Below are positions 9,976 to 16,617 of a stretch of DNA of 43,465 bases, piece after piece; the stretch's first letter is position 1, and each line of letters starts with the position of its first letter. The DNA is taken from the NCBI RefSeq assembly GCF_015487065.1, contig NZ_WFQN01000146.1:1-43465 (forward strand), written 5' to 3'. Origin of the DNA: Nitratifractor sp. (GTDB lineage: Bacteria > Campylobacterota > Campylobacteria > Campylobacterales > Sulfurovaceae). Both the position numbers and the translations under genes were made by a program. Below the pieces are notes generated by a model. The model saw only the letters and a list, made by a program, of their open reading frames with translations, was not told the DNA's origin and ran no database searches.

Positions 9976-10482
9976 TCATGCTCTCAGGGAGTCGATGAAC
10001 TCGGTGATATCCTCATGGAGCGCCGTCAGATCCTCCTCATGTTCCACCTCGTCGGCCAGGATCTGGCTGACCAGGTCGTAAGTGACGATATCCTTCTCGC
10101 GGGTCATTTCCGCCAGTTCCGAGTAGGTGCTGATGGCACACTGCTCCCCTTTGATGGCATCCTCCAGGATCGCCACCACGTCGAAATCGGAGGGCTCTTC
10201 GTAACCGCAGTTGGTCTGGGTGAACCACTCTTTGGGATTGAGCAGCGGCGTTCCGCCCAGCTGAAGAATCCGCTGCGCCACCATATCGGCGTGGCGCAGT
10301 TCATCCGCGGCATGCTGTTGCAGTTCGGCAATCGCCGCGTCTTTCATGATCCCCTTGACCACCTTCTCCTCGATGTAATATTGATAATAGGCCAGCCACT
10401 CGTCGGCATAGGCTCTGTTGAGAAGCCGAATCAGCTCCGAAACCTCGATCCCTTTGATGATAGAGTTTCCTCTTCGTGCCAT
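9976..10482 (-). CDS. Dps-like (DPSL/thioferritin-type) diiron protein
   Basis: Ferritin-superfamily iron-oxidising protein of 168 residues. A bacterioferritin-type diiron set is visible: E28, E61xxH64, E114 and E145xxH148. Two cysteines, C92 (TNCGYEEP) and C115 (GEQCAIST), sit by the fourth-helix region, a pair characteristic of DPSL (thioferritin) proteins, which form Dps-like dodecamers and use peroxide to oxidise iron. The ATG is preceded by AGAAGGAGAGAAG. An AT-rich upstream region holds a TATAAT at 10529-10534. Its position before rubrerythrin and katG supports peroxide or iron detoxification. The DPSL subfamily call is an inference; a plain ferritin-like protein is the alternative. Confidence 0.8.
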   Translation of the reverse strand: MARRGNSIIKGIEVSELIRLLNRAYADEWLAYYQYYIEEKVVKGIMKDAAIAELQQHAADELRHADMVAQRILQLGGTPLLNPKEWFTQTNCGYEEPSDFDVVAILEDAIKGEQCAISTYSELAEMTREKDIVTYDLVSQILADEVEHEEDLTALHEDITEFIDSLRA

Positions 10483-10780
10483 CTTCTCTCCTTCTGATTT
10501 ATTTATGGATAAATTTTTTCCATGAAGAATTATATGCTAATTACTCTTAAAGGAAAATTATTTTCTAAATAAATTAACTTATGTGAATTATAAGGAGTAG
10601 TAAAGAGAGCGGAGGCCTAAAAAATGGCTGAGAGAGTGAATAGACGCCCTGGAATCCCTATGGAGGGGTATTTATCATCCCATCTTCCTGATCAAGTCCG
10701 AAATGACACAGTTTTTCAGAGAGCCTTATTGGAGTATAAAAAAGATAGCGGAAAATTTGGAGAGAATAGAATCAGAGGGC
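10483..10780. other. Intergenic region with AT-rich promoter half and degenerate repeat half
   Basis: About 298 bases with no convincing gene. The part near the Dps-like start (to about 10600) is strongly AT-rich and includes TTATAATTC and TATAAT motifs that could be a peroxide- or iron-responsive promoter region. The part from about 10620 to 10730 contains a degenerate relative of the element at 9824-9918 (CTGATCAAGTCCGAAATGACA, then GTTTTTCAGAGAGCC at 10711-10725). A plus-strand frame from 10624 with a GGAGG upstream looks like repeat DNA and not a gene. Confidence 0.5.
10529..10534 (-). promoter_or_regulatory. Putative -10 box for the Dps-like gene
   Basis: TATAAT on the minus strand, 47 bases upstream of the Dps-like ATG, within an AT-rich block that contrasts with the surrounding GC-rich DNA. 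No firm -35 or operator is recognised. Confidence 0.45.
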
Positions 10781-11101
10781 TCAGCCCTCGTAGCGGGACC
10801 CTTCGAAGAAGTTCAGCGCCACAAAGAGCAGCAGGGTCGCCGCCGGCAGGAGAAAGGCCCACCAGAGATAGCGTTCTTTGTAGAGATAGAAGAGCAGCGC
10901 CAGCCACGCCAGAGCCAAAAGCACCGCATGGGCCAGGAAGAGCGGTAGTATCGCCCGCATCGTCAGGCCCATCATCGCCAGGGAGGCGATCCAGAGGAAA
11001 GTCCCCAAAGCGATGAGACTCTTGCGCCAATTACGACGGCGATACCAATCCAGGGCGATCAGCCCCAGGGTCAGCAGGATAAAAAGGAGGATGCGGCCCA
11101 T
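10781..11101 (-). CDS. Small hydrophobic membrane protein, function unknown
   Basis: A 106-residue protein with about four predicted membrane segments: residues 3-20, 29-48, 50-72 and 79-98, separated by short basic or charged loops (DWYRRRNWRKS, YKERY). No catalytic motif is recognised. The ATG overlaps the argS TGA by one base (TGATG), so it is translationally coupled to argS and probably the last gene of a tatA-argS transcript. The function cannot be inferred from the linkage. Confidence 0.7.
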   Translation of the reverse strand: MGRILLFILLTLGLIALDWYRRRNWRKSLIALGTFLWIASLAMMGLTMRAILPLFLAHAVLLALAWLALLFYLYKERYLWWAFLLPAATLLLFVALNFFEGSRYEG

Positions 11102-12798
11102 CAGAGGCGCTCCAGCACCTTGATCCCCAGGATCTCCAGGGCCAGCCGCAGGGTTTTTGCGGTCGTACGGGCCAGGATCAGACGGCTCTGGCGCAGATCC
11201 TCGGGGACATCCTCCCTCAGGATGGGGTTGTTCTCGTAGAACTTCATGAAGAGGGTGGCCAGTTCGTAGAGGTAGGTCGTGATGTAGTGGGGCATCGCCT
11301 CCCTCGCCGCGGCACGGAGCACATCTTCGAGCTGGAGCAGTTTCAGCGCCAGCCGCCGCTCCAGTTCATCGCCGATCTTCACGGTCCCGGTCACCTCGCC
11401 CTGGTATTTGCGGAAGATGGAGCGGATCCGGGCATAGGCGTACTGCTGATAGAGGGAGGTGTTACCCTCCAGGGAGAGCATCCGGTCCCAGTCGAAGATG
11501 TAGTTGGACTCCCGGTTGATGGAGAGGTCCGAATACTTCACCGCTCCAATCCCCACGATCTCGGCGATCTTCTCCAGCTCCTCTTCGCTGTAGGCCTCCC
11601 GCTGGGTGATGGCCCCTTTGGCCCGATCGACCGCCTCTTCCAGCAGATCGATCAGTTTGACGGTGCCGCCGTCACGGGTCTTGAAAGGACGGCCCGACTT
11701 GTCCAGCATCATCCCGAAGGAGACATGCTCCAGCTGCACATCCTCCGGAGCGTACCCGGCCAGACGCGCCACAGTAAAGACCTGTTGGAAATGACCCGCC
11801 TGTCGGGCGTCCACCACATAACTGATCCGTTTGGCTCCCAGCTGAGCGACCCGGAAGCGGATCGCCGCCAGATCGGTGGTGGCGTAGAGGAAGCCGCCGT
11901 CACTCTTCTGGATGATCAGAGGGTTCTCTTCCCCCTCTGTGAAGACCACTTTGGCCCCCTGGCTCTCCTGCAGCAGCCCCTTGGCCTCCAGATCCTTGAC
12001 GATGGCCTCCAGGTCATCGTTGTAGCTGCTCTCGGCCCGCACATCCTCCCGGGTCAGTTTGACATGAAGTTTGGAGTAGACCTCTTCGCAATGCCCCAGG
12101 GATTTGTCGATGAAGTTCTCCCAGAGGTGCAGACAGCGCACATCGCCCCCCTGGAGCTTCACCACATACTCCCGGGATTTGTCGGCAAAAGCTGCATCCT
12201 CGTCGAAACGCTTCTTGGCCGCCTTGTAGAACTCCTCCAGATCGTGAAGGCTCCCTTCGGCTCCCTCGCCCAGCTCCTCGAGGTAGGCGATCAGCATCCC
12301 AAACTGGGTCCCCCAGTCTCCGATATGGTTCTGACGGATCACCTCATCGCCAAGGAAGGCAAAGAGATTGGCCAGGGAGTCCCCGATAATGGTGGAGCGC
12401 AGGTGCCCCACATGCATCTGCTTGGCCATATTGGGGCTGGAGTAGTCCACCACCACCTTGCGGGGGGTTGCGAAATGTCCGACGCCCAGGCGTTCGTCCT
12501 GAGCCGCAGCATCAAGTCCTGCGGCCAGCCAGTCGGCACGAAGGTGGAGATTGATGAAGCCGGGACCGGCGATCTCCACCCGATCGAGGATCTCGTTCTC
12601 TTCGATCGCCTCCACGATGGATTGGGCGATCTCCCGGGGATTGCGTCCCAGACGCTTGGCCAGGGCCATTGCACCATTGAACTGATAGTCGCCGAATTCC
12701 GGTTTGCCCGCTTCGTTGACCTGAACATTTTCTGCCGGGATCTCCGCCTGTTCACAGGCACGCTGTATCAACTGATTGAGTTGTGATTTGATCTGCAT
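11101..12798 (-). CDS. argS: Arginyl-tRNA synthetase
   Basis: Class I aminoacyl-tRNA synthetase charging tRNA-Arg. The 565 residues have an N-terminal Add-1/DALR-type tRNA D-loop binding domain (about 1-105), the HIGH motif as HVGH in NMAKQMHVGHLRSTIIGD, the Rossmann core, the SFGMMLDKSGRPFKTRDGG region replacing KMSKS, and a C-terminal DALR anticodon-binding domain ending KTLRLALEILGIKVLERL. This is full length for the family. It lies between tatA and the small membrane protein, as in Helicobacter and Campylobacter where tatA-argS are adjacent. A tRNA-Arg gene is at 14664-14740. Confidence 0.97.
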   Translation of the reverse strand: MQIKSQLNQLIQRACEQAEIPAENVQVNEAGKPEFGDYQFNGAMALAKRLGRNPREIAQSIVEAIEENEILDRVEIAGPGFINLHLRADWLAAGLDAAAQDERLGVGHFATPRKVVVDYSSPNMAKQMHVGHLRSTIIGDSLANLFAFLGDEVIRQNHIGDWGTQFGMLIAYLEELGEGAEGSLHDLEEFYKAAKKRFDEDAAFADKSREYVVKLQGGDVRCLHLWENFIDKSLGHCEEVYSKLHVKLTREDVRAESSYNDDLEAIVKDLEAKGLLQESQGAKVVFTEGEENPLIIQKSDGGFLYATTDLAAIRFRVAQLGAKRISYVVDARQAGHFQQVFTVARLAGYAPEDVQLEHVSFGMMLDKSGRPFKTRDGGTVKLIDLLEEAVDRAKGAITQREAYSEEELEKIAEIVGIGAVKYSDLSINRESNYIFDWDRMLSLEGNTSLYQQYAYARIRSIFRKYQGEVTGTVKIGDELERRLALKLLQLEDVLRAAAREAMPHYITTYLYELATLFMKFYENNPILREDVPEDLRQSRLILARTTAKTLRLALEILGIKVLERL

Positions 12799-12836
12799 CG
12801 TTTATTGAATCCGTTATTGAGGAATGATATGAAGAG

Positions 12837-12872
12837 GGCTCCAAAGAGCCGGGGAGAGGGGAGCAAACTCCC
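12837..12872. repeat. Twin mini-hairpins with identical CAAA loops
   Basis: GGCTC-CAAA-GAGCC (12837-12850) and GGGAG-CAAA-CTCCC (12859-12872) are two perfect 5-bp-stem hairpins, 8 bases apart, with the same loop and different but compensating stems. They lie between the tatA stop and the argS start. No U-tract follows, so they are more likely mRNA processing or stability elements, or dispersed mini-palindromes, than a terminator. Confidence 0.55.
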
Positions 12873-12879
12873 GGGGCAC

Positions 12880-13116
12880 TCAAGCCTTTTGACTCTCTTT
12901 GACGTCGGCGCTCTGCTCGGCAGAAGCACTCTGTTCTTTGTTCTCGATCTCTTTGGCCGGCGTTTCGGAAGACTCCTCATCCTCTTTGACCGCCTGTTTG
13001 AAATCCTTGATCCCTTTTCCCAGGCCTTTGGCCAGTTCGGGAATCTTCTTACCGCCGAAGAGGAGGACAATCACCCCCACGACCAATAGCAGTTCCCATC
13101 CGCTAGGCATACCCAT
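12880..13116 (-). CDS. tatA: Twin-arginine translocase subunit TatA
   Basis: Pore-forming subunit of the Tat pathway, which exports folded cofactor-containing proteins. The 78 residues show the TatA/E layout: a short N-terminal TM helix (about 6-22), the hinge and amphipathic helix starting [20 protein letters not shown] (the [12 protein letters not shown] block is diagnostic), then an acidic Glu/Ser-rich tail. The ATG has AAAGGATCAGACG upstream. It lies between gmk and argS, the order known from Helicobacter and Campylobacter. No tatB or tatC is in the window. Confidence 0.93.
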   Translation of the reverse strand: MGMPSGWELLLVVGVIVLLFGGKKIPELAKGLGKGIKDFKQAVKEDEESSETPAKEIENKEQSASAEQSADVKESQKA

Positions 13117-13169
13117 CGTCTGATCCTTTCATCCGCGCTGGAGCGCTTCTCTCTAGTGAATTTGGAAGT

Positions 13170-13175
13170 ATTATA
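13170..13175 (-). promoter_or_regulatory. Putative -10 box for tatA-argS
   Basis: TATAAT on the minus strand in the 70-base spacer between the gmk stop and the tatA start, 54 bases before the tatA ATG. It suggests that tatA-argS can be transcribed separately from gmk. Confidence 0.45.
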
Positions 13176-13186
13176 CTGGAACTTTT

Positions 13187-13822
13187 TTAATGAGGGGCAT
13201 TGTTGACAGAGGCCAACCAGGACTCCCGGAAACGCTGCAGAGCCGCGTGCCCCGGACGAAGCCGGGCCGCCCGGGCGATGGAGACGAACTCCTCTGTCGC
13301 TTTCTCCAGGTCGTCGTTGACGATCAGGAAATCGTACTCTTCCAGAGCCCGGATCTCTTCCCGGGCATTCTCCAGGCGTCTTTGTACCGTAGCGGGGTCA
13401 TCGGTGGAGCGGCTCATCAGACGGTGCTCCAGTTCTGCCAGGGTCGGGGGCGTGATAAAGGCGGAGGTGATCCGGTCCCCCATCCGCTCCCTTGCCAGGC
13501 GATGCCCCTGGACATCGATATCGAAAATCACCAGCTTCCCCTCGGCCAATGCCTCGCGGACCGGCTTGAGGGAAGTGCCGTAGTAGTTGCCGTGGACCTG
13601 GGCATACTCCAGAAACTCCCCGGCGGCAATCTCCCGCTCGAAACTCTCCCTGTCGGTAAAGTAATAGTCCACCCCGTGGACCTCCCCCTCTCTCGGAGGA
13701 CGGGTGGTCGTGGAGATGGAGAAGTAGAAATCTCCGATAAGAGGCTCTGCCCGTTGGATGATCGTGCTTTTCCCCGCCCCGCTGGGGCCCGAAAGGATCA
13801 GAATTGCACCGCTATCGTTCAT
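13187..13822 (-). CDS. gmk: Guanylate kinase
   Basis: Phosphorylates GMP to GDP with ATP. The 211 residues carry the P-loop LSGPSGAGKSTI (about 9-20), the GMP-binding STTTRPPREGEVHGVDYYF block, and the VIFDIDVQGHRLARE strand typical of the family. Lengths near 205 are normal. The start overlaps the end of the poly-E-rich protein gene by four bases (ATGA), which indicates translational coupling. The order poly-E-rich protein-gmk-tatA-argS is conserved in Campylobacterota. Confidence 0.96.
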   Translation of the reverse strand: MNDSGAILILSGPSGAGKSTIIQRAEPLIGDFYFSISTTTRPPREGEVHGVDYYFTDRESFEREIAAGEFLEYAQVHGNYYGTSLKPVREALAEGKLVIFDIDVQGHRLARERMGDRITSAFITPPTLAELEHRLMSRSTDDPATVQRRLENAREEIRALEEYDFLIVNDDLEKATEEFVSIARAARLRPGHAALQRFRESWLASVNNAPH

Positions 13823-14427
13823 AACTCCTCCTCGGGAAATTCGATGGTCAGACGTATCGTCGCACCCCGGAGAAGTTTTTTCAGCTTTTTACTCCGAAAA
13901 CGCTCCACCAGTTCCAAAAAAGTCTCCGCATCGATTGTCTGCTCTGCCGCTTCGCTTTGCATCTGCGCAACAGGCTCGTCGATCTCTCCCTCCAACAGAC
14001 GACGGATTCGAAAAATCTCCTCCTCGTCCAGAATCTCGGTACTCTCCTCCGGAGTCACTCCCTCCTCTTCGAGAAAATCCCGAATATTTTCCCTCTCAGG
14101 TCTGTTCTCCTCTATCGGTTTCAGCCGGAGGGCTTTTTGGATATCCGCCGGCAGGAAAGGTTTGGGAATAACCGCATCGAAACGACTCTCTTCCGGAAGC
14201 AGTGAAGGATCTCCCAGCAGGAGACGGCGTCCGGCAAGCAGATGATCGATCCCGATCTCCCCAAATCCCTCAAGAAAACGATCCTCTTCCAGGATGACAT
14301 CGTAATGATCCGAAGCGGGACCTTGGGCACCGTTGACGATCTCGAGCTCTGCCCCGTCAATCTCACGCAACCCCAACCTGACCAACTCCTGAACAACACG
14401 ATTCCTACTCAAGAGCAAAATACGCAT
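13819..14427 (-). CDS. Acidic poly-E-rich (HP0322-type) protein with degenerate receiver-like domain
   Basis: A 202-residue, strongly acidic protein. The N-terminal 105 residues (MRILLLSRNRVVQELVRLGL through IPKPFLPADIQKAL) have the strand-helix pattern of a response-regulator receiver. A Lys-Pro near the last strand is present, but the acidic pair after strand 1 is missing and the phospho-acceptor Asp is not evident (YDVILEED). The C-terminal half is Glu-rich and helical. Position directly before gmk matches the H. pylori poly E-rich protein HP0322 and the Campylobacter highly acidic protein. ATG 14427 is chosen because AAGGAG precedes it. Function unknown; the receiver-like reading is an inference. 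Confidence 0.8.
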   Translation of the reverse strand: MRILLLSRNRVVQELVRLGLREIDGAELEIVNGAQGPASDHYDVILEEDRFLEGFGEIGIDHLLAGRRLLLGDPSLLPEESRFDAVIPKPFLPADIQKALRLKPIEENRPERENIRDFLEEEGVTPEESTEILDEEEIFRIRRLLEGEIDEPVAQMQSEAAEQTIDAETFLELVERFRSKKLKKLLRGATIRLTIEFPEEEL

Positions 14428-14448
14428 AGCTCTCCTTCTCTTTGCTTG

Positions 14449-14464
14449 CCGGAGATAACTCCGG
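14449..14464. repeat. CCGGAG/CTCCGG hairpin in the poly-E-rich protein leader
   Basis: CCGGAG (14449-14454), loop ATAA, CTCCGG (14459-14464): a perfect 6-bp stem just upstream of the ribosome-binding site of the 13819-14427 gene. It is another short GC-rich palindrome near a start codon. Confidence 0.4.
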
Positions 14465-14581
14465 AATATCTCTGTCCCTACCTTCAAGAATCTCTGACGA
14501 TACTCTCACCGGGATGATGACAGTATCTGCCTCGATTGTTCAAAAGCTCTCTTGGCAGTTTGAACCTGTAGTAATGAAAGT

Positions 14582-14587
14582 ATTATA
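14582..14587 (-). promoter_or_regulatory. Putative -10 box for the poly-E-rich protein-gmk unit
   Basis: TATAAT on the minus strand, downstream of the tRNA-Arg gene and about 155 bases before the ATG at 14427. The intervening leader contains inverted repeats TTCAAA/TTTGAA and GATACT/AGTATC. No gene is seen between 14428 and 14663. Confidence 0.4.
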
Positions 14588-14663
14588 TCTAGGATCGACT
14601 AAAGGCTATGGGAAGATCAATTTGAAGATGTCATATCACGATAAAATTGGAGGAAGAGTGAAG

Positions 14664-14740
14664 TGGTACGCCCGACAGGATTCGAACCTGTGACCTTCTG
14701 AACCGCAATCAGATGCTCTATCCAGCTGAGCCACGGGCGC
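14664..14740 (-). tRNA. tRNA-Arg (anticodon GCG)
   Basis: A 77-base cloverleaf can be folded by hand on the minus strand. The acceptor stem is GCGCCCG/CGGGCGT (first pair G-U), with a GCTC/GAGC D stem, a TCTGA/TCAGA anticodon stem around the loop TTGCGGT, an ACAGG/CCTGT T stem with TTCGAAT loop, discriminator A and an encoded CCA. The anticodon is GCG, reading CGC and by wobble CGU. C35 and A20, arginine identity elements known from E. coli, are present. Most bacteria use an ACG anticodon modified to inosine for this codon box, so GCG is noteworthy. Confidence 0.96.
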
Positions 14741-14790
14741 ATGTTTTGGAGCCGAATTCTATCCGATCAATGCTTAAGAGAAAATAAAGT

Positions 14791-15576
14791 TTAATTTTCC
14801 TCCCAAACTCTGCGAAGAAGCTTCATCGGCCCGAACAACGCATGGGCCTCCGGATTGGTGATGAAACTATGATTATAGGGATGTTCCAGAGCAATTCTCG
14901 GCAAGCCTTCCGCCGCAGAGAGACGCTCCACTTCCCGGGCATGGGCTCCGAAGAGGATCAGCGTCGGAGCCTCCTTTCTCAATCCCTCCAGTAGTGTTTC
15001 CACAAATCCCCGCCAAGCCCGGATATGACGGTGGGAAGCCTCGGATCCGCTGAAGACCAATGCCATGTTGAGCAGCAGTACACCGGCGGTCTCAAAGTTG
15101 TGACGCAATTCCTGCATCGTATCGATCAAATCATTTTTGTCCAGAGCGGCGATAGCCGCCTGGGAGGTCTCGGCCGGATCGAGACGACCGTCGGCCACCA
15201 GGGTCATCTTGATGAAGTTCCGCAGGCTCGTCGCCCGATTGACCTCTTTGCTCAGACCCTTTTCAGAAAAGATTTTGTCAACTCTTCCGTCGATAAAGGC
15301 GTAACCGATGGCACTCTCCTCCCGAGGATAGGGATCCTGTCCGAAAAGGATATAACGCAGATCCTCCGGCTGAAGCGTGGAAAAAGCTGCCAGAAGACGA
15401 TTTTTGGCAGGGATATACCCTTCCCCCTCCAGCAACCACTCCCGATACTCTTCTTCCAGGGCTTCCAGTGCCGGCACCAGGATCGGATCCCAGACCGTAT
15501 CGACTCCGTTGAGCCTCAACAGGTCTTTCAACCTTCCCTCTTTCGCCCCGGATGCCGATAAATATTCATGTCTCAT
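14791..15576 (-). CDS. Divergent family-1-like uracil-DNA glycosylase
   Basis: A 261-residue protein of the uracil-DNA glycosylase superfamily, which excises uracil from DNA. The water-activating motif is FGQDPYP (79-84, D81 kept; Ung has GQDPYH). A LLLNMALVFSG block corresponds to Ung LLLNTVLTV, and LILFGAHAREVE to VLLWGAHA. The C-terminal loop is HPYNHSF where Ung has HPSPLSA, so the catalytic His may be kept but the DNA-intercalating Leu loop is altered. It is longer than typical Ung (about 225), mainly from an N-terminal extension and a central insert. Its ATG lies inside a heptamer repeat; no other start is better. It may be a lineage-specific UDG and not canonical Ung. Confidence 0.8.
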   Translation of the reverse strand: MRHEYLSASGAKEGRLKDLLRLNGVDTVWDPILVPALEALEEEYREWLLEGEGYIPAKNRLLAAFSTLQPEDLRYILFGQDPYPREESAIGYAFIDGRVDKIFSEKGLSKEVNRATSLRNFIKMTLVADGRLDPAETSQAAIAALDKNDLIDTMQELRHNFETAGVLLLNMALVFSGSEASHRHIRAWRGFVETLLEGLRKEAPTLILFGAHAREVERLSAAEGLPRIALEHPYNHSFITNPEAHALFGPMKLLRRVWEEN

Positions 15577-15605
15577 TTTTCATTTCTCTTTGCTAATTTC
15601 TCATT
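15571..15605. repeat. Degenerate heptamer array joining ubiA-family gene and UDG
   Basis: Five consecutive 7-base units on the plus strand: TCTCATT, TTTCATT, TCTCTTT, GCTAATT, TCTCATT. Read on the minus strand the array supplies the last codons and TAG stop of the prenyltransferase gene and the ATG of the UDG gene, which are only 16 bases apart. It belongs to the same class as arrays at 16583, 36310, 37774, 39868 and 41267-41498. Confidence 0.7.
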
Positions 15606-16468
15606 AGCACGTCTATGACGATCAATCCGAAAAAGACAAACCCCAAATAGCCGTTGACCGTAAAGAAAGCCCGGTCGATCTGGGTGAAATCCTTGCGAAC
15701 CAGATAGTGCTCGTACCCCAGCATCAATGCCGAAAAGACCACCGCCAGCTGCGCCCAGCCTCCCAGGTCTGCACTTTGGACAAAAAGTTCCCAGCAGACG
15801 ACGGTGACCCCGTGAAAAAGAGCTGCTAGGGCCAGAGTACGTTTCGCCCCCAGTCGGGAAGGGATCGAATGGAGCCCATGCTCCCGGTCAAACTCCATAT
15901 CCTGCAGGCTGTAGAGCAGATCGAACCCTGCCACCCAAAAGGTCACCCCCGCCGCCAGCCAGAGAGACCATCCGGGGATCCGATCCTCCACGGCGATGGC
16001 TCCGGCAATCGGGGCCAATCCCAGTGAGAGCCCCAGGACGAGATGGGCCATAGCACTGAAGCGCTTGAAGAGGGTATAGGCTCCCAATATCAGAAGTATG
16101 GGAACTGAGAGTTTGAACGCCAGGTCGTTGATCGCCCAAGCCACCAGAATGAATCCCAGTGCATTGAGCAGGATAAAACCGATCATCTGTGCCCCGTTCA
16201 CTCTGCCGTCCACCGACGGGCGGTTGCGGGTCCTCGGATTGAGCGCGTCGATATCCCGATCGAGATAACGATTGACCCCCATAGCATAATTGCGTGCCGT
16301 CACCGCCGCCAAAGCCCCCAGAATCAGAAGCCGCCACCCGAACCATCCCTCGGCCGCTACCACCATCGCCACAAAGATGAAAGGGAGAGAAAAGACCGAA
16401 TGCTGAAACATCACCAGTTCGGAAAAGTCCGAAAGTTTCTTTTTTAGCGATACCGTATCCAAATTCAC
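15593..16468 (-). CDS. UbiA-family polyprenyltransferase, probably MqnP (menaquinone synthesis)
   Basis: Membrane prenyltransferase that attaches a polyprenyl chain to an aromatic acid. The 291 residues contain about eight TM segments and both Asp-rich prenyl diphosphate motifs: NRYLDRDIDALNPRTRNRP (about 87-105) and DLLYSLQDMEFDREHGLHS (about 183-201). In Campylobacterota this UbiA-like enzyme is assigned to the futalosine menaquinone route (MqnP); that assignment is family and lineage knowledge. Two starts are possible: GTG 16468, or TTG 16462, which has better spacing from AAAGGG. The last codons and stop fall in a heptamer repeat. Confidence 0.88.
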   Translation of the reverse strand: MNLDTVSLKKKLSDFSELVMFQHSVFSLPFIFVAMVVAAEGWFGWRLLILGALAAVTARNYAMGVNRYLDRDIDALNPRTRNRPSVDGRVNGAQMIGFILLNALGFILVAWAINDLAFKLSVPILLILGAYTLFKRFSAMAHLVLGLSLGLAPIAGAIAVEDRIPGWSLWLAAGVTFWVAGFDLLYSLQDMEFDREHGLHSIPSRLGAKRTLALAALFHGVTVVCWELFVQSADLGGWAQLAVVFSALMLGYEHYLVRKDFTQIDRAFFTVNGYLGFVFFGLIVIDVLMRN

Positions 16469-16527
16469 CCTTTATAAAGAGTGTAGATCACTCCAAAATT
16501 TCTTATTTTCTTTTGACCACACTCCAG

Positions 16528-16615
16528 GGCGGGAATGAATTCCCGCCTCCAAAAAATCGCATTGCAAAGCAACGCCCCCAAATTACTCATTCCTCATTCG
16601 GGAACAGGGTTCCCG
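16528..16615. repeat. Cluster of three mini-palindromes with a heptamer pair
   Basis: In the 149-base spacer between pssA and the prenyltransferase gene are GGCGGGAAT-GA-ATTCCCGCC (16528-16547), GCATTGC-AAA-GCAACGC (16559-16575, one mismatch) and CGGGAAC-AGG-GTTCCCG (16599-16615). The last lies 2 bases after the pssA stop. Between the last two is a heptamer pair, TTACTCA TTCCTCA (16583-16596). The GC-TTGC/GCAA-GC palindrome recurs at 41344-41360. The pssA-proximal hairpin may act as an mRNA 3' end; otherwise the block looks like repeat DNA. Confidence 0.65.
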
Positions 16616-16617
16616 CT

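Noticed and set aside
10624-11016. A plus-strand frame of 130 codons with a GGAGG before its ATG
   Set aside because: Its first part is a degenerate REP-like repeat and its second part is antisense to the small membrane protein; no protein family is recognised.
14442-14693. Plus-strand frame of 83 codons before the tRNA
   Set aside because: It runs into the tRNA gene on the opposite strand, has no ribosome-binding site and no recognisable motif.
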